Source: Nocardia anaemiae NBRC 100462 (GTDB taxonomy: Bacteria > Actinomycetota > Actinomycetes > Mycobacteriales > Mycobacteriaceae). Taken from it: a stretch of 64,000 nucleotides of DNA. Shown here piece after piece: positions 26,807-35,894 of this stretch (the first letter of the stretch is position 1; every line of letters begins with the position of its first letter). A program made the position numbers and the translations under genes. A model generated the notes under the pieces. That model did no database searches and had not been told where the DNA came from. It saw only the letters and a list, made by a program, of their open reading frames with translations. The stretch lies in assembly GCF_001612725.1 (NCBI RefSeq), contig NZ_BDAZ01000044.1, positions 1-64,000 of the forward strand. Reading direction: 5' to 3'.

Positions 26807-27751
26807 ATGACCGGCGGATTGGTAACGCTCGGCGAAGCACTCGGTGTCGTCGCCGCAACCGAGCCCGGTCCGCTGGCTCCAGGTGCGGCGATGCGGATGG
26901 ATTTCGCGGGCGCGGAAGCGACGGTCGCCATCGGCGTCCGCAGGTTGGGGCACGAGAGTGCATGGGTGGGCAGCGTCGGTGCCGATGCGATCGGCACCAT
27001 GGTGCTCGATCGACTCCGCGCCGAACAGGTCGATATCTCGCGGTGCCGAATCGATCCGGAACTGCCGAGCGGACTGATGCTGCGCGAGCGTCGAACCGCC
27101 GACCACATGCGAGTCACCTACTACCGCAAGGGTTTCGCCGGATCTCGATTGTCGGCCGACGATATTGATACCGCTCAGATCGCCGCCGCACGGGTGCTGC
27201 ATCTCACCGGCATCACCCCGGCACTGAGCCCATCCGCCCGCGACGCCGTCCACACCGCACTCGACGCCGCCGTCGATGCCGGGGCGACCATCTCCCTCGA
27301 CATCAACTACCGCCGTGCGTTGTGGTCGGAATCAGACGCCGCCGTGGAACTTTCGAAGCTGATCTCCCGCGCCGATATCGTTTTCGCCGGTACGGACGAG
27401 GCAGCGATCCTGGTACCGGCGGCTACCCCGGCCGCGATGGCGGAATCCCTTGCCGCACTGGGCCCTTCGCAAGTGGTGATCAAACTCGGATCCGAAGGCG
27501 CACTCGCACAACACAACGGCGAGCTCATCCGGCAGCCAGCGGTGCAGATCCGCAGCGTCGACCCGGTCGGCGCGGGCGATGCGTTCGTCGCGGGCTACCT
27601 CGCCGGTGTGCTCGACAACGGCTCCGTGCGGCACAGCCTGCAATTGGCCGCCACCTGCGGCGCGTTCGCCGTATCCGTACCCGGTGACTGGGCTGGCCTG
27701 CCGTTGCGGCACGAGCTGGGCCTGCTCACCGGCGCCGATATCAACCGATGA
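26807..27751 (+). CDS. PfkB-family sugar kinase (2-keto-3-deoxyaldonate kinase)
   Basis: A 314-residue ribokinase-like protein: TLGEALGVVAATEPGPL at the N-terminus, a substrate-site FAGAEATVAIGVRRLGHESA, and the PfkB signature DPVGAGDAFVAGYLAGVL near residue 255, whose Asp is the catalytic base. It fits a 2-keto-3-deoxygluconate/galactonate kinase. In enteric bacteria this step in galactonate breakdown uses DgoK, an unrelated kinase fold, so a PfkB enzyme appears to substitute here. The ribosome site is weak. It lies 10 bp before the SDR gene. Confidence 0.88.
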   Translation: MTGGLVTLGEALGVVAATEPGPLAPGAAMRMDFAGAEATVAIGVRRLGHESAWVGSVGADAIGTMVLDRLRAEQVDISRCRIDPELPSGLMLRERRTADHMRVTYYRKGFAGSRLSADDIDTAQIAAARVLHLTGITPALSPSARDAVHTALDAAVDAGATISLDINYRRALWSESDAAVELSKLISRADIVFAGTDEAAILVPAATPAAMAESLAALGPSQVVIKLGSEGALAQHNGELIRQPAVQIRSVDPVGAGDAFVAGYLAGVLDNGSVRHSLQLAATCGAFAVSVPGDWAGLPLRHELGLLTGADINR

Positions 27752-27761
27752 GGGGAAGAGC

Positions 27762-28517
27762 ATGAGTCGTCTGGCAGACCGGGTCGCGGTCGTCACCGGG
27801 GGTGCGTCCGGCATCGGTGCGGCCACCGCCCACCGGCTCGCCGCTGAGGGCGCGGCGGTGGTTATCGCCGATATCGCCGAAACCGCTGGGCGCGAGGTCG
27901 CTTCGAAGATCCGCGCGGCCGGTCACCGAGCCGAATTCGTCCGGTGCGATGTGACTTGGGAGGATTCCTGGATCGAGCTACGCGATAGCGTCAACGAGCT
28001 CTTCGGACCGCTGGACTTCTTGTGCAGCAACGCATCCCGACAGGCCACCATCCCGGCACACGAACTGACCAGGCAGGCCTGGGATGACGGCCTCGCGGTC
28101 AACCTGACCCCGCTGTTCCTGGGCCTGCACACCTTCATCGACGATCTGCGTAGCCGCGGCGGCAATGTGGTCGCGGTATCCAGTGTGCATGCCCAGTTCG
28201 GGCTACCCGGATATCCGGTCTATGCCGCCGCCAAGGGCGGGTTGACCGCACTGGTTCGGCAGCTGGCCGTCGAGTACGGGCGCTCGCGCGTGCGGGTCAA
28301 TGCCGTGCTGCCCGGACCGATTCTCACCCCGGTATGGGATGACGTAGACGAGGCAGGTCGACGGCTGTCAGCCCAGGCCACCGCCCTGGACCGGATGGGC
28401 GCACCCGAGGAGGTCGCCGCCGCGGTGGCCTTCCTCGCCTCCGACGACGCGTCCTTCATCACCGGTGCCAACCTGGTCGTCGACGGCGGCTGGAGCGTGC
28501 GAAAGGAGTCACGGTGA
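27762..28517 (+). CDS. SDR-family sugar dehydrogenase
   Basis: A 251-residue classical short-chain dehydrogenase. It has the cofactor loop VTGGASGIGAATA, acidic Asp at the end of strand 2 (VVIADIAE, favouring NAD), the SNAS equivalent of NNAG, catalytic Ser in AVSSVHAQ, and YPVYAAAKGG with the Tyr-Lys pair. In this operon it most likely oxidises the imported aldose (D-galactose) at C1 to the lactone hydrolysed by the SMP-30 enzyme. The start at 27762 has GGGGAAGAG upstream. Its stop overlaps the GTG start of dgoD. Confidence 0.87.
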   Translation: MSRLADRVAVVTGGASGIGAATAHRLAAEGAAVVIADIAETAGREVASKIRAAGHRAEFVRCDVTWEDSWIELRDSVNELFGPLDFLCSNASRQATIPAHELTRQAWDDGLAVNLTPLFLGLHTFIDDLRSRGGNVVAVSSVHAQFGLPGYPVYAAAKGGLTALVRQLAVEYGRSRVRVNAVLPGPILTPVWDDVDEAGRRLSAQATALDRMGAPEEVAAAVAFLASDDASFITGANLVVDGGWSVRKESR

Positions 28518-29659
28518 AGATCACCGCACTCACCACCTACTTGGTCGCCCCGCGCTGGTGCTTCCTGAAGATCGAGACCGACGAGGGCATCACCGGTTGG
28601 GGCGAGCCGGTGCTCGAGGGGCGCGCGCACACCGTCGCGGCCGCGGTCGACGAACTGGCCGACTACCTCGTCGGCAAGGATCCGATGAGCATCGAAGCGC
28701 ACTGGCAGGTGTTGACCAAGGGCGGTTTCTATCGGGGCGGACCGATCCTGTCGAGTGCGGTCGCGGGCGTCGACCAGGCGCTGTGGGATATCACCGGAAA
28801 GGCTCTTGGCGTACCGGTTTGGCAGTTGCTGGGCGGTGCCGTCCGTGATCGTGTCCGGGTGTACAGCTGGATCGGCGGCGATCGCCCCGATGATGTCGCG
28901 CGGGCCGCGGTGGAGCGAAAAGAGCAGGGCTTCACCGCGATCAAGATGAACGGCTCCGCCGAATTGGAGCTGATCGATACACCGCGCGCGACCCGAGGCA
29001 TTGTCGATCGAGTTGCGGCGGTACGCGAGGCGACCGGCGACGACTTCGATATCGCCGTCGATTTCCATGGCCGCCTATCCATTCCGATGGCGCGACGGGT
29101 GCTGCCGCTGCTCGAACCGTATCTGCCGTTCTTCGTCGAGGAACCACTCGTCCCGGAGTGCAGCAGCCAGATCGGCGAGATCACCCGCGCGACAAGCATT
29201 CCCATCGCCACCGGTGAACGGCTCTATTCGCGTTGGGATTTCAATGCGGTGCTCGATCAGGGCATCGCGGTAGTCCAACCCGATCTCTCGCACGCGGGTG
29301 GCATCTCCGAGGTCCGTCGCATCGCCGCGCTCGCCGAGGCCCGCGATATCTCCCTCGCCCCACACTGCCCCCTCGGCCCTATTGCCCTCGCCGCCAGCCT
29401 CCAGGTCGGTTTCGCCACCCCCAACCTGCTCATCCAGGAGCAAAGCCTCGGAATCCACTACAACACCGGCTCCGACTTGCTCGACTACCTCACCGACCCG
29501 ACGGTTTTCGCCTACCGCGACGGCTACGTCGACCTGCTGCAAGCCCCCGGCCTCGGCATCCAGATCGATGAAGCGGCGGTGGTCCGCGCCGCCGAACAGG
29601 GCCACCGCTGGCGAAATCCGATCTGGCACCGCAAGGACGGCTCCTTCGCCGAGTGGTGA
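28514..29659 (+). CDS. dgoD: D-galactonate dehydratase
   Basis: A 381-residue enolase-superfamily enzyme that aligns by eye along its whole length with E. coli DgoD: MKITALTTYLVAPRWCFLKI, then GWGEPVLEGRAHTV, then WLLGG-type VWQLLGGAVRDRVRVYSW, and the C-terminal WRNPIWHRKDGSFAEW. Metal and catalytic residues are at matching positions: Asp183, His185 (AVDFHGR), Glu209, Glu235 and His284 (LAPHCPLGPIAL). It removes water from D-galactonate to give 2-keto-3-deoxygalactonate. The start is GTG with AGGAG 6 bp upstream, overlapping the SDR stop. It is the most diagnostic gene of the island and identifies the substrate branch as galactose/galactonate. Confidence 0.95.
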   Translation: MKITALTTYLVAPRWCFLKIETDEGITGWGEPVLEGRAHTVAAAVDELADYLVGKDPMSIEAHWQVLTKGGFYRGGPILSSAVAGVDQALWDITGKALGVPVWQLLGGAVRDRVRVYSWIGGDRPDDVARAAVERKEQGFTAIKMNGSAELELIDTPRATRGIVDRVAAVREATGDDFDIAVDFHGRLSIPMARRVLPLLEPYLPFFVEEPLVPECSSQIGEITRATSIPIATGERLYSRWDFNAVLDQGIAVVQPDLSHAGGISEVRRIAALAEARDISLAPHCPLGPIALAASLQVGFATPNLLIQEQSLGIHYNTGSDLLDYLTDPTVFAYRDGYVDLLQAPGLGIQIDEAAVVRAAEQGHRWRNPIWHRKDGSFAEW

Positions 29660-29747
29660 CGCCTTCATTGTCCGTTTGATGTTTCCCGTAGATTTGCCCG
29701 GGTCGGCGACAATCCGCGGCACCGGACGAACATCGCAAGGAAATAAC

Positions 29748-31703
29748 GTGACCACAACCGACGAACGCACGCGCTCACCCTTCTCGGCCTGGCTCCTACA
29801 GGGCGCGACCGATGAGCGCTATTCGCAGCATGCGGGACCGATGCGCAAACCGGGCGATGCCGAACACGAGCGGTCCTGGTGGCAGGTGATGTGCCTGACC
29901 GGTGTCGACTACTTCTCCACCCTCGGCTATCAGCCGGGTATCGCAGCGGTCGCGGCCGGTGTGCTGTCGCCGCTGGCCACACTGGTGCTCGTCGCGCTGA
30001 CGCTGTTCGGGGCGCTACCGGTATATCGGCGGGTGGCGCGGGAGAGCCCACACGGCGGCGGTTCGCTGGCCATGTTCGCCGAACACCTACCGCGCTGGAC
30101 CGGCAAGATCTTCATCCTGGTGCTGCTCGGGTTCGCGGCAACCGATTTCGTCATCACCATGACCCTATCCGCCGCCGACGGTGCCGCCCATATCGTCGAA
30201 AACCCTTATGTGCCTGCGGCTCTGCACAATCACAACTTGATCATCACGCTGGTTCTGCTGGCCTTGCTCGCGGCGATCTTTCTGAAGGGTTTCGCCGAGG
30301 CCATAAAGATCGCGGTTGCGTTGGTCGGTGCTTATCTATCACTGAATGTCATTGTCGCCGTTGTCGGTTTGTATCACGTGCTCACCGCCGGTGATCTCGT
30401 CGTCGACTGGACGCATGCGCTGACCGCCGAACACGGCAATGTCGCGGCGATGATCGGCGTCTCGCTGCTGGTGTTCCCGAAGCTGGCGCTCGGACTGTCA
30501 GGCTTCGAGACCGGTGTCGCCGTCATGCCGCAAATCAAGGGTGCGCCAGGGGATTCCGAGGAGAACCCGGTCGCTCGCATCGCGGGTGCGCGCAAGCTGT
30601 TGACCACCTCCGCCCTGATCATGAGCAGCTTCCTCATCGTGACGAGTTTCATTACGGTCGTGCTGATTCCGGAGCGGGAATTCGAAGCGGGTGGGTCCGC
30701 GAACGGTCGAGCGCTCGCCTGGCTGGCGCACAAATACCTCGGCGATATGTTCGGCACCGTGTACGACGTGAGCACCATCGCGATCCTCTGGTTCGCGGGC
30801 GCCTCGGCCATGGCCGGACTGCTGAACCTGGTGCCGCGCTACCTGCCTCGCTATGGCATGGCGCCGGAGTGGGCGCGTGCCGTGCGGCCGCTGGTGCTGG
30901 TATTCGCGGCCATCGCCTTCGGTATCACCTGGTACTTCGACGCCGATGTCGACGCCCAGGGCGGTGCGTATGCGACCGGCGTGCTCGTGCTCATCACCTC
31001 CGCAGCGGTCGCGGTGACCCTGTCGGCCGCGCGGAAGGCCGAGCGCAACAAGGTAATAGGCTTCGGCGCGATATCGGCGGTCTTCGTCTACACCACCATC
31101 ACCAATGTCTTCGAACGTCCCGAGGGTGTGCAGCTGGCATCGCTGTTCATCGTGGCGATCATCGTCATATCGTTCGCTTCGCGCGCCCGCCGCTCCTTCG
31201 AATTGCGCGCCATCGAGGTGACTTTCGATGAAACCGCCGCCCGCATGATCGATCAGGCCGCGGCCGAGGGCATGATCCGCATCGTCACCCACGACATCGA
31301 CCAGCGCAGGCCCGAGGAGTATCGGGAGAAGGAAGCGGATCAACGCCTGGAGAGCCACATCCCCGCCGACGCCCCGATCCTGTTCCTCGAGGTCATCGTC
31401 CGCGACGCCTCCGACTTCAGCACCGACCTGCGCGTCACCGGCCTCGATCTCGAGGGCTACCGCATCCTCAGCGTCGAAGCCACCGCCATCCCCAACTCCA
31501 TCGCCGCCATCCTGCTCGCCATCCGCGACCGCACCGACCTGGAACCACACGTCTATTTCGAATGGACAGAAGGCAACCCGCTGGTCAACCTCCTCAAATT
31601 CCTCTTCATCGGCGAAGGCGAGGTAGCCCCCGTAACCCGCGAAATCATCCGCCGCGCCGTCCCCAACCCCGCCAACCGCCCCCACATCCACGTCGACAGC
31701 TGA
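29748..31703 (+). CDS. APC superfamily amino acid/cation transporter with a cytosolic C-terminal domain
   Basis: About 651 residues from a GTG at 29748 (AAGGA 7 bp upstream); a longer open frame upstream is a shadow of dgoD. The protein has roughly 11-12 membrane segments between residues 45 and 480, including LTGVDYFSTLGYQPGIAAV (the first helix with its kink) and MPQIKGAPGDSEENPVARI. A soluble domain of about 150 residues follows, ending PNPANRPHIHVDS. It belongs to the large APC proteins with C-terminal extension found in actinobacteria. It lies 88 bp after dgoD, but nothing ties it to sugar use. The substrate is unknown. Confidence 0.88.
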   Translation: MTTTDERTRSPFSAWLLQGATDERYSQHAGPMRKPGDAEHERSWWQVMCLTGVDYFSTLGYQPGIAAVAAGVLSPLATLVLVALTLFGALPVYRRVARESPHGGGSLAMFAEHLPRWTGKIFILVLLGFAATDFVITMTLSAADGAAHIVENPYVPAALHNHNLIITLVLLALLAAIFLKGFAEAIKIAVALVGAYLSLNVIVAVVGLYHVLTAGDLVVDWTHALTAEHGNVAAMIGVSLLVFPKLALGLSGFETGVAVMPQIKGAPGDSEENPVARIAGARKLLTTSALIMSSFLIVTSFITVVLIPEREFEAGGSANGRALAWLAHKYLGDMFGTVYDVSTIAILWFAGASAMAGLLNLVPRYLPRYGMAPEWARAVRPLVLVFAAIAFGITWYFDADVDAQGGAYATGVLVLITSAAVAVTLSAARKAERNKVIGFGAISAVFVYTTITNVFERPEGVQLASLFIVAIIVISFASRARRSFELRAIEVTFDETAARMIDQAAAEGMIRIVTHDIDQRRPEEYREKEADQRLESHIPADAPILFLEVIVRDASDFSTDLRVTGLDLEGYRILSVEATAIPNSIAAILLAIRDRTDLEPHVYFEWTEGNPLVNLLKFLFIGEGEVAPVTREIIRRAVPNPANRPHIHVDS

Positions 31704-31706
31704 CGC

Positions 31707-31792
31707 CCCTGGACGGATGATCACCATGCGCTGGCGCAGTTGCCCTCTCGGCCGATGCCGCCAAGGATGCATGCTGATCGCATCGGCTGGTC
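31707..31792 (+). repeat. interspersed hairpin-forming intergenic repeat, copy 2
   Basis: This is the second copy of the repeat at 15864-15945: CTGGACGGATGATCACCATG, GCTGG, CCTCTCGGCCGATGCCGCCA, then GCATG and GATCGCATCGG. It begins 4 bp after the transporter stop. The inverted-repeat arm on the right is less well kept than in copy 1 (ATCACCATGCG against a right arm reading GCATGCTGAT). Confidence 0.6.
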
Positions 31793-31794
31793 GT

Positions 31795-32325
31795 TCACTT
31801 CTTTCTGGCGCGGTAGGCGGCGACAGCGTTGCGGTTTCCGCATGCGGTGCTGCAGTAGCGGCGTGATCTATTACGGGACAGGTCGAGGACCAGGCCTTCG
31901 CAGCTCTCGTCGGCGCACAGGGACAACCGACTGAGCTCGTCGGAGCGGACCAGATCGATCATGGCCATCGCGGTCTCGACGGCAATGCGAACCGGGAGCG
32001 GAGCCTGCGCGGGCACCGCGTGGATGTGGTAGTCGACCTCGCCGTGCCGGACCAGTTGCGGCAGGGCCCGATGCTTCGCCAGCGTCTCGTTGATCAGCCG
32101 CACCGTCGTATCGCGATCACTGGTCAGCATCCGACGTAAGGGTGTGCGCAAGGCTCGCACCGCAGCGAGCTCGGCGGCGTCCCCGGAGTGCGCGCCGGTG
32201 TAGACGTGCTTGACGAAAAACGCGTCGAGCTGGGCGATCTCGGTCAACGTATCCGGCTCCTCCGCCGAATTCACCAGCTCCACCGCGGCAACCAGCGCCG
32301 CCTCAGTGTCATGAGCAAAGACCAT
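31795..32325 (-). CDS. CGNR zinc-finger / ABATE-domain transcriptional regulator
   Basis: A 176-residue protein. The C-terminal 50 residues form a CGNR zinc finger: LCADESCEGLVLDLSRNRSR and YCSTACGNRNAVAAYRARKK, with four Cys and the naming CGNR motif. The N-terminal part is the helical ABATE stress-induced segment, with LVNSAEEPDTLTEIAQLDAF and a later VRLINETLAKHRALPQL. Such proteins are typically paired with an exporter or hydrolase that they control. Here it is divergent from an EamA-type exporter starting 39 bp away, its likely target. Confidence 0.9.
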   Translation of the reverse strand: MVFAHDTEAALVAAVELVNSAEEPDTLTEIAQLDAFFVKHVYTGAHSGDAAELAAVRALRTPLRRMLTSDRDTTVRLINETLAKHRALPQLVRHGEVDYHIHAVPAQAPLPVRIAVETAMAMIDLVRSDELSRLSLCADESCEGLVLDLSRNRSRRYCSTACGNRNAVAAYRARKK

Positions 32326-32363
32326 GTTGACATATTACCCGACCAGCCTTAGCGTCATGAGTC

Positions 32364-33314
32364 ATGGATACGATGACTAATGACAGCACTGCGCAGCGGC
32401 TGCGGATGGGACTGCTCTGCGCGGTAGTGTCCGCGTCTTCGTTCGGGCTGTCCGGTTCACTGGCTCGCGGCTTGATGAATGCGGGCTGGAGCTCCGCGTC
32501 CGTGGTGGCGGTCCGTGTGCTGGTCGCCGCGGCGGTGCTGCTGCCGATCGCGTTGGTGCAGCTCCATGGTGACTGGGATCTGTTGCGCCGCAACGCATCC
32601 TTGATCACCGCGTACGGCCTTCTCGCCGTTGCCGGGACCCAACTCGCCTACTTCAACGCCGTCGCCCATATGCAAGTCGGCGTCGCGCTGCTCATCGAAT
32701 ACACCGCGCCGGTCGCCGTTGTCGGCTGGCTGTGGCTTCGTCACAGCCAACGACCCAGTGCGGCAATGGTTCTCGGCGCACTACTCGGTATGACGGGCCT
32801 GATCCTGGTCATCGATTTGCGTTTGGGCCTGGCTGCCAGCGGCATCGGCATCGCCTGGGCCATCGCCGCCATGATCGGAGCCGCCGCATACTTCCTGCTC
32901 TCCGCCCACGGCGACGGCACGCTACCGGGCACCGTACTGGCCGCCGGTGGCCTCCTCCTCGGCGGACTCGCCCTCCTCGCGGCAGGCGTGATCGGCATCG
33001 TCCCCCTCCGAGCGACCACCAATCCCGTTGTCTTCCAAAACTTCAGCGTCGCTTGGTGGCTCCCGGTCCTCGCGTTGGGCACGATCACCGCCGCCCTCGC
33101 CTACGTCTCCGGCATCGCCGCCACCCGCCTCCTCGGATCCCGCCTCGCCTCCTTCGTAGCCCTCTTCGAAGTGCTGGCCGCCCTGGCCTTCGCCTGGGTC
33201 CTCCTCGGCGAGTCACCCCGCCCCCTCCAACTCCTCGGCGGCGCCCTGATCCTCATAGGAGTAATCACCGTCCGCCAAGGCGAAACCGCCCCTGTTTCAA
33301 GCCGAGAACGCTGA
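32364..33314 (+). CDS. EamA/DMT-family transporter
   Basis: A 316-residue protein with ten predicted membrane segments in two five-helix halves, as in the drug/metabolite transporter superfamily: GLLCAVVSASSFGLSGSLAR and FNAVAHMQVGVALLIEYTAP in the first, LGTITAALAYVSGIAATRL in the second. It should export a small metabolite or drug. The divergent CGNR gene 39 bp away probably regulates it; the shared 39-bp region must hold both promoters. Confidence 0.9.
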   Translation: MDTMTNDSTAQRLRMGLLCAVVSASSFGLSGSLARGLMNAGWSSASVVAVRVLVAAAVLLPIALVQLHGDWDLLRRNASLITAYGLLAVAGTQLAYFNAVAHMQVGVALLIEYTAPVAVVGWLWLRHSQRPSAAMVLGALLGMTGLILVIDLRLGLAASGIGIAWAIAAMIGAAAYFLLSAHGDGTLPGTVLAAGGLLLGGLALLAAGVIGIVPLRATTNPVVFQNFSVAWWLPVLALGTITAALAYVSGIAATRLLGSRLASFVALFEVLAALAFAWVLLGESPRPLQLLGGALILIGVITVRQGETAPVSSRER

Positions 33315-33367
33315 AGCGAGGAAACGACCACGCCCCATTCCACCGCGCATCGACCGCCTTCCCGAAG

Positions 33368-34261
33368 TCACCGCCGTGGACGATCTGACAGCGCCTCGGC
33401 CGCGGCAGCCGCGATAGCACCCGCAACCCCACTGAGCGCAGGCGAATCGACCTTCCACTGCTGCCAAAACAGCGGCACGTCGATATACGAATCCCCATCG
33501 ATGGGCACGAGGTCCCGCCCACCTCGGGTCTGCAGATCCGGCAACATCCCCCACCCGAGCCCGATCCGAATCGCCTCCGCGAATCCGGCCGACGACGGCA
33601 CATAATGCCGCGGCGGATCCACCGGCTGACCACACCGCCGCCGCAGCTGCCGATCCTGCAGATCGTCCTTGCGATCGAAAAGTACCACCGGCGCAACGGA
33701 ATACGCCTCGGCCGTCGGACCGTCCGCGAACCAGGTTCGCGCGAACCGCGGACTCGCCATGGGCCGATAACGCATGGCGCCGAGCCGCTCCACCCGACAC
33801 CCCTGCACCGCCGACGAGGTGGCGGTGATCGCCGCCATCACCGTTCCGTCGCGCAGCAATCGAGTCGTATGCTCCTCGTCCTCGCGATGTATCTCGAAAC
33901 ACACACCGGCGGGCGCCTGCCGCAACGCTGGCATCACCCACGTTTCCAGCGAGTCGGCATTGACCGCGATCGGCACCCGGATCGGCCGATCCGCGGGACG
34001 ATCGACATCGCCGAGTTCGCGTGCGGTATCTCCGGCGAGCAGTTCGATCTGTCGCGCCAACCGCAGCACCGCGAGCCCGGATTCGGTGGGCCGCACCGGT
34101 TTCGTGCGTTGCAGCAGGATGCGACCGGCGGCGTCCTCCAGCGCCTTGATGCGTTGACTGACCGCCGACGGCGTCACGCGAAGACTGCGCGCGGCCGCGT
34201 CGAAGGTGCCCTCGGTGACCGCCGCGTTGAGCGCGCGGAGCTGATCGAGCTGCAGGTCCAT
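33368..34261 (-). CDS. lysG: LysR-family regulator of the lysine/arginine exporter (LysG/ArgP)
   Basis: A 297-residue LysR protein starting MDLQLDQLRALNAAVTEGTF with an N-terminal winged helix (DAAARSLRVTPSAVSQRIKA). The effector domain is short and resembles LysG/ArgP: QLRRRCGQPVDPPRHYVPSS and IRIGLGWGMLPDLQTR. It is divergent from a LysE exporter gene 71 bp away, the classic lysG-lysE layout known from Corynebacterium, where LysG with lysine, arginine or histidine activates lysE. Confidence 0.92.
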   Translation of the reverse strand: MDLQLDQLRALNAAVTEGTFDAAARSLRVTPSAVSQRIKALEDAAGRILLQRTKPVRPTESGLAVLRLARQIELLAGDTARELGDVDRPADRPIRVPIAVNADSLETWVMPALRQAPAGVCFEIHREDEEHTTRLLRDGTVMAAITATSSAVQGCRVERLGAMRYRPMASPRFARTWFADGPTAEAYSVAPVVLFDRKDDLQDRQLRRRCGQPVDPPRHYVPSSAGFAEAIRIGLGWGMLPDLQTRGGRDLVPIDGDSYIDVPLFWQQWKVDSPALSGVAGAIAAAAAEALSDRPRR

Positions 34262-34332
34262 TAAGAAATAGTAAAGGTACTTCAGAATCTTTAGCTGGCC
34301 TGGTTGAAGCAACGGACCTAGCGTCGACACAT

Positions 34333-34956
34333 GTGACGGCATCATCGGCGGCCCTGGCGGCCATCTCTGGACTCGGCTTCGGACTCTCCTTGATCGTGGC
34401 GATCGGCGCGCAGAACGCCTTCGTCCTGCGACAAGGTCTGCGCGGCCAACATGTGCTCGCCGTGGTCGCGGTATGCACCGTCTCCGACATCGTGCTGATC
34501 GCGGCGGGAGTCGGCGGGTTGGGTGTAGTGGTCCAATCGGCCCCCGTGTTGCTGACGGTGATCCGCTATGCCGGAGCCGCATTTCTACTCGGTTACGGCC
34601 TTCTCGCCGCCCGCCGCGCCTTCGCGGCATCGAGCCTGACCGCCGACTCCACCGGCGCCACCGTCGCACTCGGCGCGACCGTCCTCACCTGCCTGGCACT
34701 GACTTGGCTCAACCCGCACGTCTACCTGGACACGGTGCTGCTGCTCGGCTCCTTCGCCAATACCTACACCAGCCCGGACCGCTGGTTCCTCGGTGCGGGT
34801 GCGATGGTCGCCAGCATCATCTGGTTCACCTCGCTCGGCTACGGCGCCCGCAAACTCGGCCCGTTATTCGCCCGCCCGATCGCATGGCGGGTACTCGATT
34901 CGGTGATCGCGGCCGTGATGTTCGGTCTTGCGCTGGGCTTATTGCTCACCGGCTAA
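34333..34956 (+). CDS. lysE: LysE-family amino acid exporter
   Basis: A 207-residue membrane protein with about six hydrophobic helices. LysE signatures are evident: GLGFGLSLIVAIGAQNAFVL, QGLRGQHVLAVVAVCTVSDI and LTWLNPHVYLDTVLLLGS. It exports excess lysine or arginine (family function). The start is GTG at 34333. Its divergent neighbour lysG is its probable activator. Confidence 0.92.
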   Translation: MTASSAALAAISGLGFGLSLIVAIGAQNAFVLRQGLRGQHVLAVVAVCTVSDIVLIAAGVGGLGVVVQSAPVLLTVIRYAGAAFLLGYGLLAARRAFAASSLTADSTGATVALGATVLTCLALTWLNPHVYLDTVLLLGSFANTYTSPDRWFLGAGAMVASIIWFTSLGYGARKLGPLFARPIAWRVLDSVIAAVMFGLALGLLLTG

Positions 34957-35046
34957 GCTGGCCGAACCTGCAACGCCGGGGGATCGGATCGCGATCAGTA
35001 CGTGATGGGTGGGGGTCGCCGCCCCGGCGGGAGAGGTGGGCAGGCA

Positions 35047-35844
35047 GTGAATTATCCGTACGGTTACGGGGAGCAGCCGCGGCAGGATCCGGCACCGTGG
35101 GGGCAGCCGGTGGAGCAGGGCTGGGGTCAGACCGGCTATCCGATGGGATATCCCAGCGCGCCGCCGCCGAGCCCGCCACCGAAATCGAAGACCGGTGTGA
35201 TCGTCGCGGTGGTGCTCGGACTGGTCGCGGTGCTCGCCGTGGTCGGCGTCGGTCTGGTGGTCATCACCGGACGCGACAAGGACCCATCACAGGCATCGAA
35301 TGCCACGGCCACCGTCGTTCCAGCGACGAGCGCTCCGCGCACCAGCATCCCGCGAACGACCACGACGACCCCGCCCACGGGCCAGCCGCCCACGGGCAAG
35401 CTCACCTACCACGACTTCGCCGGTGACTGGAACTTCAAATTCGATAGCGTCGAACTGCACGCCGACTGGGTTGAGGGCCGCGACCACGCCAACTGCCGCG
35501 ATTTCGAGATCAACGGCAAGCTCACCGGCTTGGGCTGCCAGTACGCCGCCGAAATGGTGTACCGGGCCGAGGGCGGCGGGCTGAAGATCACCCAATTCGT
35601 CCTCGCGATGTCGACCGAGGGCCAGGCCACGGCCGCACTCGGCAAGTTCACCGACGAGGACCTGCACCTGCGACCGGGTACCTACATCGACAATTTCGTC
35701 ACTGGCAAATGGCGCGACGGGACCGAGAAGGAGTTCGTCGTGGTCACGGTGGCCACCGCCAATGCGGCCGTCGCCGCGGACACGGTCAAGAAATATCTCC
35801 AGTACCGGCACGCGGATACGCTCGGCGCGCTGGCCTTCCGATAG
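35047..35844 (+). CDS. proline-rich, membrane-anchored exported protein, function unknown
   Basis: About 265 residues from GTG 35047 (an in-frame ATG at 35002 is possible). The first 45 residues are Gly/Pro/Tyr/Gln rich (YPYGYGEQPRQDPAPWGQP), then one membrane helix (about 53-76, GVIVAVVLGLVAVLAVVGV), a Thr/Pro linker (RTTTTTPPTGQPPTG) and an extracellular domain of about 150 residues that contains two Cys (in NCRDFEI and GLGCQY). This architecture is common among Nocardia and Mycobacterium cell-envelope proteins; no function is known. Confidence 0.75.
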   Translation: MNYPYGYGEQPRQDPAPWGQPVEQGWGQTGYPMGYPSAPPPSPPPKSKTGVIVAVVLGLVAVLAVVGVGLVVITGRDKDPSQASNATATVVPATSAPRTSIPRTTTTTPPTGQPPTGKLTYHDFAGDWNFKFDSVELHADWVEGRDHANCRDFEINGKLTGLGCQYAAEMVYRAEGGGLKITQFVLAMSTEGQATAALGKFTDEDLHLRPGTYIDNFVTGKWRDGTEKEFVVVTVATANAAVAADTVKKYLQYRHADTLGALAFR

Positions 35845-35894
35845 TCATCGCCGCGTCGATGAACCGGCCGCAAGCCTGTGGCAGTGTCGATGTC

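Noticed and set aside
29298..29747. N-terminal extension of the APC transporter frame over dgoD
   Set aside because: The extension is Ser/Arg/Pro rich and overlaps a real gene in another frame; the GTG at 29748 has a ribosome site.
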